This document shows positions 43,701-49,960 of a stretch of DNA of 60,000 nt, piece by piece; position 1 is the stretch's first letter; every line of letters begins with the position of its first letter. Made by a program: the position numbers and the translations under genes. Origin of the DNA: Antedon mediterranea (taxonomy: Eukaryota; Echinodermata; Crinoidea; Comatulida; Antedonidae); contig NC_092675.1 of NCBI RefSeq assembly GCF_964355755.1, positions 4,438,312 through 4,498,311 on the forward strand, read 5' to 3'. Under the pieces are notes generated by a model that did no database searches, was not told where the DNA came from, and was given only the letters and a program-made list of their open reading frames with translations.

Positions 43701-43798
43701 CTCACACCATAGAAGACACTCAAAGTATGCTGCAAATGAACGCAATTGATCGTTGCCCGAGCCAACTCTCAGCCGTATACGCAGATGGCGCATCTTAG
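1454..43798 (+). CDS. GLIS3-like (GLIS1/3): GLIS1/3-type Krueppel-like zinc-finger transcription factor, complete coding gene (9 coding exons)
   Basis: Joined CDS: 1454-1754, 19997-21615, 30490-30651, 31919-32029, 32698-32866, 36787-36988, 37465-37589, 42979-43275, 43644-43798. That is 3141 nt, 1046 residues plus stop; every junction is GT-AG and all phases agree. Residues 267-302 hold the GLI/GLIS N-terminal motif ([11 protein letters not shown], then [15 protein letters not shown]). Residues 362-370 are a nine-glutamine run; PPPY motifs, candidate WW-domain ligands, are at 354-357 and 532-535. Sumoylation-type KQE sites lie at K190 and K420. Five C2H2 fingers span 572-721: C572/C577/H590/H595, C606/C611/H627/H631, C639/C644/H657/H661, C669/C674/H687/H691, C699/C704/H717/H721. 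The [14 protein letters not shown] linker and the [13 protein letters not shown] fifth finger are typical of GLIS1/GLIS3 rather than GLI, ZIC or GLIS2. Inferred role: nuclear activator/repressor binding GLI-like sites. GLIS1 versus GLIS3 cannot be decided; it may be the pre-duplication orthologue. Assignment is very sure, exact start less so. Confidence 0.95.
2575..3830. pseudogene. Degenerate second copy of the 52.4-kb segment, split by a hAT-like element
   Basis: Bases 2590-2676 align with 52388-52475 and bases 3709-3775 continue the alignment (tttgagaatttg next to ataggtatttg, then acgtctgggaaaagag next to acgtctgggataagaaa). The 1032-base transposon 2677-3708 lies exactly between the halves. 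The ATG of the other copy is lost (ACAG in place of ATGG). It could be a retrocopy, a segmental duplication or two copies of an unrecognised repeat. Confidence 0.5.
2677..3708. mobile_element. hAT-like non-autonomous DNA transposon, 1032 bp
   Basis: Perfect 15-base terminal inverted repeats, cagtggcggatctag at the left and its complement at the right. They are flanked by a 5-base direct repeat gattg at 2672-2676 and 3709-3713. The paralogous segment near 52.47 kb carries the unduplicated sequence. CAGTGGCGGATC termini are common in animal hAT elements. Internal ORFs of up to 133 residues show no transposase motif, so it is probably a deletion derivative. Confidence 0.85.
5085..5227. mobile_element. 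TWA-MITE family, copy 1
   Basis: Inverted ends resembling agctctgtctacactat, with the family core catatatgg...atgatgtcatatcactac between them. The ends are degraded (tgctctgtctacac / gtgtaaacagagct). Confidence 0.75.
5294..5428. mobile_element. TWA-MITE family, copy 2
   Basis: agctcagtctagac at the left and gtgtaaacagagct at the right, flanked by TAA (5291-5293) and TTA (5429-5431). It lies 66 bases after copy 1 in the same orientation. Confidence 0.8.
6155..6241. mobile_element. TWA-MITE family, copy 3 (left half only)
   Basis: Begins agttctgtctacactatcaa after TAA and contains the gatgtgcccatata core. It stops abruptly where another repeat begins at about 6243, so it is truncated. Confidence 0.7.
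6243..6365 (+). repeat. Interspersed repeat B, copy 1
   Basis: Starts gtctgggttccagacagagt, then ttaatgttttggca, ggcgtttcat and tatattacttga. The same order and wording recur at 29022-29180. Confidence 0.6.
6780..6950 (+). repeat. Possible 3' end of a non-LTR retrotransposon with (gaatctt)n tail
   Basis: tttttatggacaaataaaa is followed by at least four tandem copies of ttgaatc (6917-6947). An AATAAA-containing sequence ending in a short tandem repeat is the typical 3' end of CR1/L2-like LINEs. No reverse-transcriptase ORF is seen upstream, so only the tail would be present. Confidence 0.4.
7920..7990 (+). repeat. G-rich tract with repeated ggggtggtgggttgagta
   Basis: Runs of G (gggaggagggaggagggggtgg) followed by a near-exact duplication of ggtgggttgagtaggggt. 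Four or more G-runs close together could form a quadruplex on this strand. A further G run lies at 8490-8505. Confidence 0.45.
8587..8720 (+). repeat. Interspersed repeat C (ctagcttacctggataaac), copy 2
   Basis: tttcgtgcctagcttacctg then gataaactgacaatagccc. Other copies are at 945-985, 23472-23545 and 24278-24355. Family unknown. Confidence 0.6.
10785..11077. mobile_element. MITE with 51-base near-perfect inverted ends, 293 bp
   Basis: The left end begins tgcacttgtcaattgtatga and continues through cccactatacgacccccggg; the right end is its complement with one mismatch in 51 bases. It is flanked by an exact TTA duplication at 10782-10784 and 11078-11080. The centre contains repeated tgcgtcatggt motifs. 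The TWA target suggests PIF/Harbinger type. High arm identity suggests a recent insertion. Confidence 0.88.
11095..11260 (+). repeat. Interspersed repeat D, copy 1
   Basis: aggaaaaagattagaggaag, cactaacctttcg, gatacgaaagtcatgcatc and aaccaatcaaact recur in order at 14858-14998. Confidence 0.5.
13133..13927. mobile_element. Palindromic DNA transposon (outer), interrupted by a MITE
   Basis: The left end taagggtatgttcagactcg then cggcgt matches the complement of the right end (ttagggtatgttcaaactca, cagcgttaa). Similarity continues inward (gtgttatctacg versus ggcgttatgtaag). No transposase ORF. Target duplication unclear. Confidence 0.7.
13160..13331. mobile_element. Nested MITE, nearly a full palindrome, 172 bp
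   Basis: aagggtctttcacacctgtt, ccggcacggttccggtccgg, cgaatcgaacatcaatgttt and gttttcacgcggc read back as their complements on the other arm with almost no mismatch around a short centre near 13240. The target is TA or TAA and cannot be fixed. It is strikingly GC-rich for this region. Confidence 0.85.
14726..14815 (+). repeat. 25-bp tandem repeat, 3 copies and a partial
   Basis: Unit gccctgttcatacctacaga plus gttaa, in three near-identical copies, then a diverged gccctgttcagacatagagt. Resembles the end of a palindromic transposon (gttcagac). Confidence 0.7.
14858..14998 (+). repeat. Interspersed repeat D, copy 2
   Basis: aggaaaagatgaatggaagc, gtacgaaagctcc, cttatgatacaaaaataatg and aaccaatcaaat, collinear with 11095-11260 but with many substitutions. 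Confidence 0.5.
15240..15490 (+). repeat. Probable old interspersed repeat
   Basis: Higher-GC block containing ggggtaaccccctactcgtc, gcagatgtgtacactg, ggtttacagttccttatccg and agcgagtgagcctcaaaccc. From memory this wording occurs in repeated sequences of several marine invertebrates; I cannot name the family. Confidence 0.35.
15570..15716. mobile_element. Degenerate palindromic MITE (tcccactag ends)
   Basis: gttcccactagaacgcaatg at the left and its complement-like cgttgcgttgctagtgggat at the right. The middle is not conserved. Confidence 0.55.
18825..18875 (+). repeat. GT microsatellite followed by G-runs (possible quadruplex)
   Basis: gtgtttgtgtgtgtgtgtgt then gggggtggggggtggggggt: three long G-runs with one-base loops and further Gs nearby. 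Inside GLIS intron 1, on the coding strand. Confidence 0.55.
19193..19346. mobile_element. TWA-MITE family, copy 4 (decayed)
   Basis: Degenerate ends (ctctctacagtatcaaaa / actgtaaacagatcagct) with the central atatggt, gatatgatatcatcatg and tccatatatgg core. Confidence 0.6.
19997..21615 (+). CDS. GLIS3-like (GLIS1/3): GLIS exon 2: long N-terminal region, zinc fingers 1-2 and start of finger 3
   Basis: Acceptor tttcaatttcag ends at 19996; donor gtatgt starts at 21616. The first two bases complete GAG with the last base of exon 1. The exon encodes residues 101-640, rich in Ser, Pro, Gln and Asn. It carries the GLI/GLIS N-terminal motif (about 20494-20601), the glutamine run (20779-20805, mixed CAA/CAG), both PPPY motifs, fingers 1 and 2, and the first cysteine of finger 3, so the intron splits a finger. 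The reading frame runs open upstream to 19939 only through intron sequence; that part is not coding. Confidence 0.95.
23472..23545 (+). repeat. Interspersed repeat C, copy 3
   Basis: attacgtgactagcttacctggatgaac, given in parts: attacgtgactagctt then acctggatgaacc, followed by aggggagaacataaccgaaa, parallel to the 24.3-kb copy. Confidence 0.55.
24278..24355 (+). repeat. Interspersed repeat C, copy 4
   Basis: tttcgtccctagcttacctg, gataaaccgacaatagcc, then gatataactcgaaaaagt. Copies 2 and 4 are the closest pair. Confidence 0.6.
25310..26045 (+). repeat. Long polypyrimidine tandem repeat
   Basis: About 700 bases almost entirely C and T, built from a roughly 70-base unit: attcttttctttttactttt, cccttcttttccaccca, then ttattcttttctttttcctt. 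Seven to nine diverged units with small indels. The complementary strand is pure purine over long runs. The 169-residue frame across it is just this composition. Confidence 0.9.
29022..29180 (+). repeat. Interspersed repeat B, copy 2
   Basis: ctaggatccagacagagttt, taaatgttttggcacc, tggcgtttcata and atatactacttgag, then gattgggggaaag; collinear with 6243-6365. Family unknown. Confidence 0.6.
30490..30651 (+). CDS. GLIS3-like (GLIS1/3): GLIS exon 3: rest of finger 3 and finger 4
   Basis: Acceptor gattttgtag ends at 30489; donor gtaagt starts at 30652. It encodes 54 residues in phase 0, [20 protein letters not shown] then the HTGEKPYLC linker, finger 4 and HQRTHLDT. The match to the GLIS1/3 finger region is near-perfect. 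The donor is a perfect gtaagt. Confidence 0.97.
31028..31190. mobile_element. TWA-MITE family, copy 5 (intron 3, upstream of GLIS exon 4)
   Basis: Well-kept ends agctctgtctacactatc / gatagtgtagacagagct reading tagtgtagacagagct at the right, with an exact TAA duplication at 31025-31027 and 31191-31193. A 3-base TWA target is typical of PIF/Harbinger elements. Confidence 0.88.
31919..32029 (+). CDS. GLIS3-like (GLIS1/3): GLIS exon 4: finger 5
   Basis: Acceptor tttttttaatctctag ends at 31918; donor gtttga starts at 32030. It encodes 37 residues in phase 0: [27 protein letters not shown] and the basic tail [10 protein letters not shown], which in this family adjoins the nuclear-localisation region. 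The donor is suboptimal (gtttga). A palindromic MITE begins about 40 bases downstream and another copy lies about 730 bases upstream. Confidence 0.96.
32069..32275. mobile_element. TWA-MITE family, copy 6 (40 bp after GLIS exon 4 donor)
   Basis: Ends agctctatctacactatc and taatgtagacagagct, flanked by TAA and TTA. The internal unit catatttgggcacatcacac is expanded to three tandem copies, making it the longest member. Confidence 0.85.
32698..32866 (+). CDS. GLIS3-like (GLIS1/3): GLIS exon 5: C-terminal region after the fingers
   Basis: Acceptor ttatttcacag ends at 32697; donor gtaaag starts at 32867. It encodes [20 protein letters not shown] and a Ser/Gly/Met-rich stretch ending MFPG, leaving one base (phase 1). 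The LR right after the fifth-finger tail continues the conserved family sequence. Confidence 0.9.
32867..36786 (+). other. GLIS intron 5 (3.9 kb), phase 1
   Basis: Contains the 210-base tandem duplication near 34.04-34.46 kb, a non-repetitive higher-GC patch at 34900-35150 and an imperfect hairpin near 35385-35432 (ggatcctgc ... gcaggaccc with inner gaagtttacacttc). The remainder is AT-rich with nothing recognised. Confidence 0.7.
34040..34456 (+). repeat. Two-copy direct tandem duplication, unit about 210 bp
   Basis: Copy 1 (about 34040-34248) and copy 2 (about 34251-34456) share ggaatttccca, tatataaaatttaggact, gtaaatacctacatt, tttactgaatagta, tatatggcttca, gaaacc.tggaacact and aattgtgaatg.gatttaatt in order. 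Confidence 0.8.
36787..36988 (+). CDS. GLIS3-like (GLIS1/3): GLIS exon 6: Ser/Gly/His-rich C-terminal segment
   Basis: Acceptor tgttttatag ends at 36786; donor gtatgt starts at 36989. Entered with one base carried over, the frame is open throughout ([16 protein letters not shown]... ending AASDDASQ) and exits in phase 2. Other frames also run open here but do not keep phase with both neighbours. The low-complexity content means support is mainly splice sites and phase. Confidence 0.82.
37465..37589 (+). CDS. GLIS3-like (GLIS1/3): GLIS exon 7: C-terminal segment
   Basis: Acceptor ttctcttttcgtag ends at 37464; donor gttagt starts at 37590. It enters in phase 2 and exits in phase 1, encoding [20 protein letters not shown] through [11 protein letters not shown] without a stop. 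The QLKPRPP stretch looks like a conserved basic-proline motif. No domain is recognised. Confidence 0.82.
37805..38179. mobile_element. MITE with about 75-base inverted ends, 375 bp, TA target
   Basis: tagagttctgcggtg, aggtggcgctgc, tggttgctagccaaccaaaa and aatgcgttca occur at the left and in reverse complement at the right (tgaacgcattttttggttgg ... ccgcagaactcta), with a TA duplication at 37803-37804 and 38180-38181. TA suggests Tc1/mariner-type mobilisation. In GLIS intron 7. Confidence 0.85.
38378..38527. mobile_element. Short palindromic MITE, 150 bp
   Basis: Arms of about 50 bases: acgaatacgataacgaaaac and ggatacgtca at the left; tgacgtatccgttttcgtta and tcgtatttgt at the right. It is flanked by taata on both sides (38373-38377, 38528-38532). 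Strongly CpG-rich relative to its surroundings. Confidence 0.8.
38742..38898. mobile_element. Degenerate palindromic MITE
   Basis: Arms ttaaagctttg / cgaagcttaa and inner gcaagtaatttgaccaatca / tgattggttaaaatacttgc are inverted. Its ttctcactag resembles the 15.57-kb element. Confidence 0.6.
39204..39318. mobile_element. TWA-MITE family, copy 7
   Basis: agctctgtctacactacc / gatagtgtagacagagct with an exact TAA duplication at 39201-39203 and 39319-39321. In GLIS intron 7. Confidence 0.88.
39967..40135 (+). repeat. About 55-60-bp degenerate tandem repeat, 3 copies
   Basis: Each unit begins taagaa.accaa..gca.a and contains a gaac..cagcaa block. Three units run directly up to the 33-bp minisatellite. 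Confidence 0.55.
40226..40983 (+). repeat. 33-bp minisatellite, about 23 copies, with higher-order structure
   Basis: Unit ccctagtgatcataatgggc then tgcaccaacccct. Two unit types alternate (gatcataatggg and gatggaatggg), and multi-unit blocks recur: the gccttcctggtgatggaatt block near 40535 and 40705, and a 66-base dimer at 40852-40976. As 33 is divisible by 3, it gives long meaningless ORFs. In GLIS intron 7. Confidence 0.95.
42979..43275 (+). CDS. GLIS3-like (GLIS1/3): GLIS exon 8: C-terminal region
   Basis: Acceptor tcttatttgtag ends at 42978; donor gtaagt starts at 43276. It encodes about 98 residues: [20 protein letters not shown], then a six-asparagine run, [19 protein letters not shown] and [15 protein letters not shown]. 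It leaves one base (phase 1). The acidic/hydrophobic mix is compatible with the C-terminal activation region known in GLIS proteins; that is inference. Confidence 0.88.
43644..43798 (+). CDS. GLIS3-like (GLIS1/3): GLIS exon 9: C-terminus and stop
   Basis: Acceptor actttcttttcag ends at 43643; TAG stop at 43796-43798. It encodes [20 protein letters not shown] through [20 protein letters not shown]. The compact, non-repetitive final 50 residues, acidic in part, look conserved, as expected for the family's C-terminal activation domain (inferred). Confidence 0.9.
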
Positions 43799-44362
43799 GA
43801 CCATTTTTTTACATTTCTTTTCACGCACAATCATTTTACATTCATAAAATAGATATATATTTTTAGATATTTTTATTGTATTTCACTATGTAAAGTTTTA
43901 CATATTTTTGGTAGACAGTGTGCCTACTGTGTGGCCCAAACATTTTTCTACAACTAACACAGTCATGCTACACATTTAAATATTATAGTACCTGATTCAT
44001 AAAATTTATAGAAAAACTGTATTAAATTTTAAACAAAATATAAATTTCAATAATATTCTAGTAGTATTTTCAGTGAAATATGATTTTATAAAACACATTC
44101 CAGTAAATTTTAACAGAAAAAGTTTCACAAATTGTTTTTTACATAAAAATGGCAAAAATCATTTTTTGATTTTAGAAATCTTTTATCATGCTTTATGAAC
44201 AATTTTTGTTTAAAACTTTTTTGATGCATAACACTTCCTAATAACTATTGATGTACTGTATAAATAAATATGATATAAATGTTGATTGCCAAGGTCTGCA
44301 TTAGTTCCGCATACATCTTTTTATAAGAAAGGAAACTATTTTGAAATTAGACAAAATAAATA
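43799..44362 (+). other. Probable GLIS 3' UTR (minimum extent)
   Basis: Very AT-rich sequence after the stop, with many ATTTA-like pentamers. AATAAA hexamers occur near 44263 and 44355-44360. I chose the second cluster as a minimum end; the real polyadenylation site could be farther on. Confidence 0.4.
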
Positions 44363-45184
44363 AAAGCCACTGATTGCCATTACTTTATTGAAAAGAAATA
44401 AAACATAAAACATAAAATTGAACATGTCCAAAAACAACAGATTTCTTATTAAAAAGTAAATCAAAGGACCAAAACGTGTTTTTAACTTATAATCTATATT
44501 TTTATTTAGGATCATATTATGTAAATATATAAATATCTATTACATTATTTTACATATATTTTTCTGTGCTTAAAAAGTGCCTATGATAAAGATCTTTGCA
44601 ATTATTTTAGTGAAGTTATATTTTAGGAAAATAATTGAAATGACAATAAGAAACTTATTTTGCTAAAAATAGTAGTTTTGTATGTGTAACCAGTGTTTGA
44701 GAATACCGGATTGTTTGTATAGCTAATAATGATTATTTAATTTATTGTTTATACATTGCTAACGTACTGTACATGCAAACTTATAACTGAAATGTATTTC
44801 CGCAACAACATTTTTAATGAGTGTTTACAGTTCTATTTTAATGTGATTTATGTAAAACTCTACTTGTATATAATCTGTATCAACTCTATTTTTATTACTT
44901 TCTACAAATTAGCATTTAAAAAAAAAGAAATATTCTTATATTTAAATACAATATTCATTCAAAATGATATTGTAAGGTATATAGTTTTGTAATCAGAAAA
45001 TTGTAATTAATAGCTCAGTTTAAGGTTCCCATTAGATGTGTTGTGCAGACCTGCTGTATGTAGACTGATGTACAATGGTACTGGAGAACATTTTTTACTA
45101 GTGGTAGAGCTGTCTCCTGCAGAATAAGAGTATTTTTATATTTATTTTACTTGTTCAGGCTTGCCAGAGAATACTGCCTTTTTG

Positions 45185-45660
45185 ATTGCATGATGCTGCA
45201 CCATTGGCTATGATGCAGCATCACTGACTATGATGCAGCATCACTGACTATGATGCAGCGTCACTGACTATGATGCAGCGTCACTGACTATGATGCAGCG
45301 TCACTGACTATGATGCAGCATCACTGACTATGATGCAGCGTCACTGACTATGATGCAGCATCACTGACTATGATGCAGCATCACTGACTATGATGCAGCA
45401 TCACTGACTATGATGCAGCGTCACTGACTATGATGCAGCATCACTGACTATGATGCAGCATCACTGACTATGATGCAGCATCACTGACTATGATGCAGCG
45501 TCACTGACTATGATGCAGCATCACTGACTATGATGCAGCGTCACTGACTATGATGCAGCGTCACTGACTATGATGCAGCGTCAATGACTATGATGCAGCG
45601 TCACTGACTATGATGCAGCATCACTGACTATGATGCAGCGCCATTGGCTATGATGCAATA
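45185..45660 (+). repeat. 20-bp minisatellite, about 22 copies, two unit types
   Basis: Unit tatgatgcagcatcactgac. Nearly the only variation is cagcatcac versus cagcgtcac. The A-type unit contains gatgcagcatc, a small inverted repeat broken in the G-type. First and last units carry ccattggc. It lies 1.4 kb after the GLIS stop and could be in a long 3' UTR. Confidence 0.95.
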
Positions 45661-47799
45661 GAACATAACAAACATGTGCATACTTCGAGCCAATCAGCAT
45701 TAAGATAGGAAAGTTAGTCAAAGCACAGGAAGATTTTTAAATTATGCAGATGTCTGTTATGTTACTTTTGGTGAGGCATCATGCAAGACAAAAAGTTTGT
45801 ATTATCTAATAGATTAGATAAATTTGTGATGTTTTGTTTAAAAAAATAAACCAACCGTATTATCAGGTGGTAATTGGTTACCAATAATGATTGTGTTTGG
45901 TACTATAAAGATGATTTGTATGCCTAAACATACTGTATAAATAGCCCTGCTATGCGTTGATAATTAGAAGATGCTTGCTGCAGCACATTGAATATTCAAA
46001 TAAGCTTATGCATATGCATGTAAATAATAAGTTACAACGTACAAACTGTATATTTTTGTACGTTGTTTTGTTGCACTGTATATATTGCCTTTGCGTGTGT
46101 GTGTGCTATTTTAAACAACTCCAGTAGTTTAGGATGTATGTTAAAAAAAAGTTGATTTTAAAGGAAACATATGTTCTAGTATGTAAATAAATTTACATAT
46201 TATTGAATTATGTAGAGTAATTTACATACTGTTTTTAATAACCTGAATTTACATATACAGTAAGTTATGTATAATGTTTTATGATGTTTTTTTAATGAAG
46301 TTTACATTCCTGATATATTCATCAACAATATTAATTGTGCTCCAAGTCCGTATTATATTTCCATTCCGACCAAATCTAATTATAATGTATTGAATAATAT
46401 TATTCATTATTCCTTTTGGGAGTATGATTTCAAGCCATAAAAAATACCTTGATTTTGATACAACATTCCTTTGTATTATCTGTGACCAAATTACTGTATC
46501 TGAAATGTTTTGACCAATTGCAGTAATATGTAATTATAATGTATTACAATAACTAAATGGATTACCTTGCTGTTTGTATTTGTAAGATATGACATATAAT
46601 TTAGTTAATGCTGTTTTAAATTAAGAAATTTAGTATTGCATTAATAATATATTATACTATATGCATATTATTTCCATTCCATGAAATGCATGATTGTATT
46701 TAACCATAATATATGATTGTATTTAACCATAATATATGACATGTCAATGTAAGAAGCCGTCCATAATTTAAGAATCACTACATCCGTCCATTGATGTATT
46801 CAGTACTGTTTATATAATGAATTTGAAAAAAATACTAGGAAGAATTTCTCTAATCAAACCAAAATGCTGTATTAATGTACTAAATTAAATTTAATTAAAT
46901 TACTAAATTTTAGTTAATATGCAAAGACATGTGAATCTAAACTGTTAACATAACATTGAGTTTTAAATACCATTGAAAATTAATCATTTACCATTTTAAA
47001 TTTAAGGATATAACATTTTATCAATTGGATATTGAATTGAATTATGTGTGCTGTGTCGGTTAGGGTTAATTGGTTTAGTGAGTTATGTGGTGTTACCCGG
47101 GATTTTGACTAATTGGTACGTTTTATTTAATTGGGAAAGAGAAAATAACGAATGCGAGTGTGTTGTATCACAATGTTTGTTAGATATCTGGACTGGTCAA
47201 GTCTGTTTGACCACTTTAGTTGAAGTGACCACTTGTTCAATGTTAACCCTTGTAAACTGCAGATGATGTACTGTTAAATTCCACAATTTGTTTTATTCAA
47301 TGGTTTCACAGAAACTATATACTGCTAAAAATTTGTTTTATAAATGTGTATATTATATAGGTATATATATTTCCATGCAAAAACAGCAGTAATCCGTTTA
47401 AAAATGGTTAAATATAAAGTTTTGCATTTAACTGAGAGTTTTTTGGTTTAATATTTTTTTGGAAAGAATAATTACAGAAAATATTCTGTATGTACTGTAT
47501 GTGTTTGTGTAGTTAGTATGAAAATGATTAAAGTACAAAAAGTATTATATTTTGTGCGTATTTTTTTCTCACATTAACCATAATTAAATTGTAAAAAATT
47601 CATATTTTTTATAAATTTGCGAAATCTGCTGTACTAACTATAGTTGAAGGCATTCAGTAAGTTATAATACTAGCGCATAATAATTACTAAAGCCTATATT
47701 TATAAATAAAAAGGTTGGCCATTTTCTGACAAACTGCCTGTACAGGTAATTTATTGCTATATATGCACATATATTGTGTTTTAAAGATGGAATAATATT

Positions 47800-48185
47800 T
47801 ATGCAAATATATTGCTATTTTGGCCATTTTTCAGGGATTTTTTTCACAAAACTGCCAAAATGTAGACCCTTTTATTTTTTTATATAACTTCTTACTATGC
47901 ATCTATAAGATGATGATAACACAATGTATCATATGTAGCAATATTATTGTATAATAATTTAATTTTGAAAATTGCATATTTTGGGCATTTTCAGAAAAAA
48001 TCCCTGTACTATAGCACAGGGATTTTTTCAAAAAATTTCCAAATTTTGACCTTTTTATTTTTTTATATAATTGCTTACGTCTATATGATATATAAAAGCA
48101 TATGCAGCAATACTATTGCATAATAATTCAATCTTGAAAAGTGCATATTTTGGCCATTTTGGACATACTGTACAGGGAAAACGGC
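47800..48185 (+). repeat. Two diverged tandem copies of a roughly 180-bp AT-rich block
   Basis: Shared in order: ttggccatttt, cagggatttttt, cc.aa.tt.gac.cttttat, tttttttatata, gcagcaata.tattg.ataat, aatt.aat.ttgaaaa and tgcatatttt. Between them is a hairpin: gaaaaaatccctgt (47994-48007) and its exact complement (48016-48029) with an 8-base loop. Confidence 0.7.
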
Positions 48186-49587
48186 CAAATTTTGAGCTTT
48201 GTAGATTTCAACATATAGTAGGAATCAATGAAACCATGCATAACGCAATATAGGTGTCTAACTGTAGTAATATTAGCTTCTAATATTGATTTTATTATGA
48301 AAAGTCTGTAGTTTTCGGTTATTTGTTCTTGGGAATTATTATATTGACGATCTTAATATTTTAATATAATTTAGTTCCAACACTTACAATATCAATATGT
48401 AATTTAAAACACAACAGCAATACCAAGATATTATGAGAAACAATCACAAACAACAGGTGATACAAAATATTGCTCTTGAAATTTCGTTTTAATAAATTGC
48501 AAATGGATAAGAACATATTAGTAATAAAGCTAAAGTAAATGATATCACTATAAAATTGCATAATACATAATAATTTAATGAATATGGCTTTGAATTTAAT
48601 GTATAGAGAAGGCCTATACCTAAAGACCATGTATTATGTACACTGTTAGTGCCTTCTCATGTAGCCAACACAATTTGGTATAAACCCATTTCATGCATAA
48701 TGATCAGTAATGGCAGTATATACTGTCTGCAGTGGTGATATGAGCACTCACCGGCTAAATCCAGGGGCTGTATTCACCATTCCCAATTAGGCTAAGGAAA
48801 AAACCCTTAAAATTAAATCAATCTCTTATCTAAGTGAATACAATTTAAGAGAAATACTTAAATATTTATTGAGTGAAGTGTAATACTAAATATTTACAGG
48901 AAATATCTCACTTGAGTGGTGAATATGGCCACAGGGCCTAAGAGTTTATGGGGCCTCAGAGCATGAGCAGCGTTCAGTGCTAAACCAGGGATCTTTCTCC
49001 CTGCATTTCACCACTGTCTAGTTGAATGAATACAAGTAATAACGCCACACACATGCTGTACATGTTATAATCTAGAAAATCTGGAAGTTCTATATAAGCA
49101 CATATACATAAATTACTATCTACTCTACAAAAACTAATTAATAGTCTAGTAATTGTTACCATTATTAATATCACTATTCTACTAGCAAGACTTCAGCAAA
49201 TCTATACATTTTTTTAAATGATGGAAAATTAATATATTAAAATGCAATTTAGTTTGAATTTGATCCTAAATAAATGGATAAAATGTGCATTATATGGTTA
49301 AAATGACACAGTTCGTTTTATCTTTAGTATGGTAGTCTAGCTTTATCAACAAAAAGTCAGAGTTTGGAGACATCAATTCATACAGTAGTTGTCTTGCTTA
49401 AAATTATGAAATATTGCACTGCAAATGTTTTACTAAACATATTTAATAAATTGATTAATAGGTAAATTAGATAGGTGGGGTAATATTTAGTAACTTGCAT
49501 ATGCTTGATAGACATAGCACCATTTTAAAGCTAATTGTATGTCCTACTCTTGGCATTATCCTTGGACTTATTTATAAAAAATAATTG

Positions 49588-49699
49588 CTATACATGGACA
49601 TGATGATGTCGTATCACTACCATATTTAAGCATATCCTTACCATATTTGGGCACATCACACTTCTTTTGTCAAACTAGTTTGATAGTGTAGACAAAGCT
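49588..49699. mobile_element. TWA-MITE family, copy 8 (left end lost)
   Basis: The right end gatagtgtagacaaagct is followed by TTA. The core acatggacatgatgatgtcg is present; the left inverted end is not recognisable. Confidence 0.75.
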
Positions 49700-49840
49700 T
49701 TATGGTGAATTTTGATTCACACTCAAAATTACTTTGCAAAGATTCATTATCTATAGCAAAAGATGACATATTCAGTTTCCCTGAAATTAAAGTTGAAATG
49801 AAATGTTTCCTGATTTTCTATGTTGTTTGATTAGTTTTCA

Positions 49841-49960
49841 TCAACGTCCTCGGATTATGGAAGGTCGGGTCACTTTCAGCATCACTTGTGTTTCTTTCTC
49901 TTTACTCAAAAGTTTAACAGCGTGTTTATGAGTAGCCATGGTAACATCATAACCATTAAC
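49841..49960 (-). CDS. TAX1BP3-like: TAX1BP3-like exon 4: PDZ C-terminal helix, last strand and stop
   Basis: Acceptor ttgtttag ends at 49961. It encodes VNGYDVTMATHKHAVKLLSK and KETQVMLKVTRPSIIRGR, then TGA at 49843-49841. The histidine at the start of the helix is the usual ligand-contacting position of class I PDZ domains. Confidence 0.92.
   Translation of the reverse strand, partial: VNGYDVTMATHKHAVKLLSKEKETQVMLKVTRPSIIRGR

Larger units (their letters stand above)
44363..49840. other. Intergenic or distal 3' UTR region between GLIS and TAX1BP3-like
   Basis: AT-rich DNA. It contains the 20-bp minisatellite, the duplicated block at 47.8-48.2 kb and MITE copy 8. Short ORFs here are composition only. 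No RNA gene recognised. Confidence 0.6.

Noticed and set aside
45185-45660. CRISPR-like regular array
   Set aside because: Units are contiguous with no unique spacers; a minisatellite. The same applies to the arrays at 40.2, 50.4, 51.3, 54.4 and 59.1 kb. The genome is animal.
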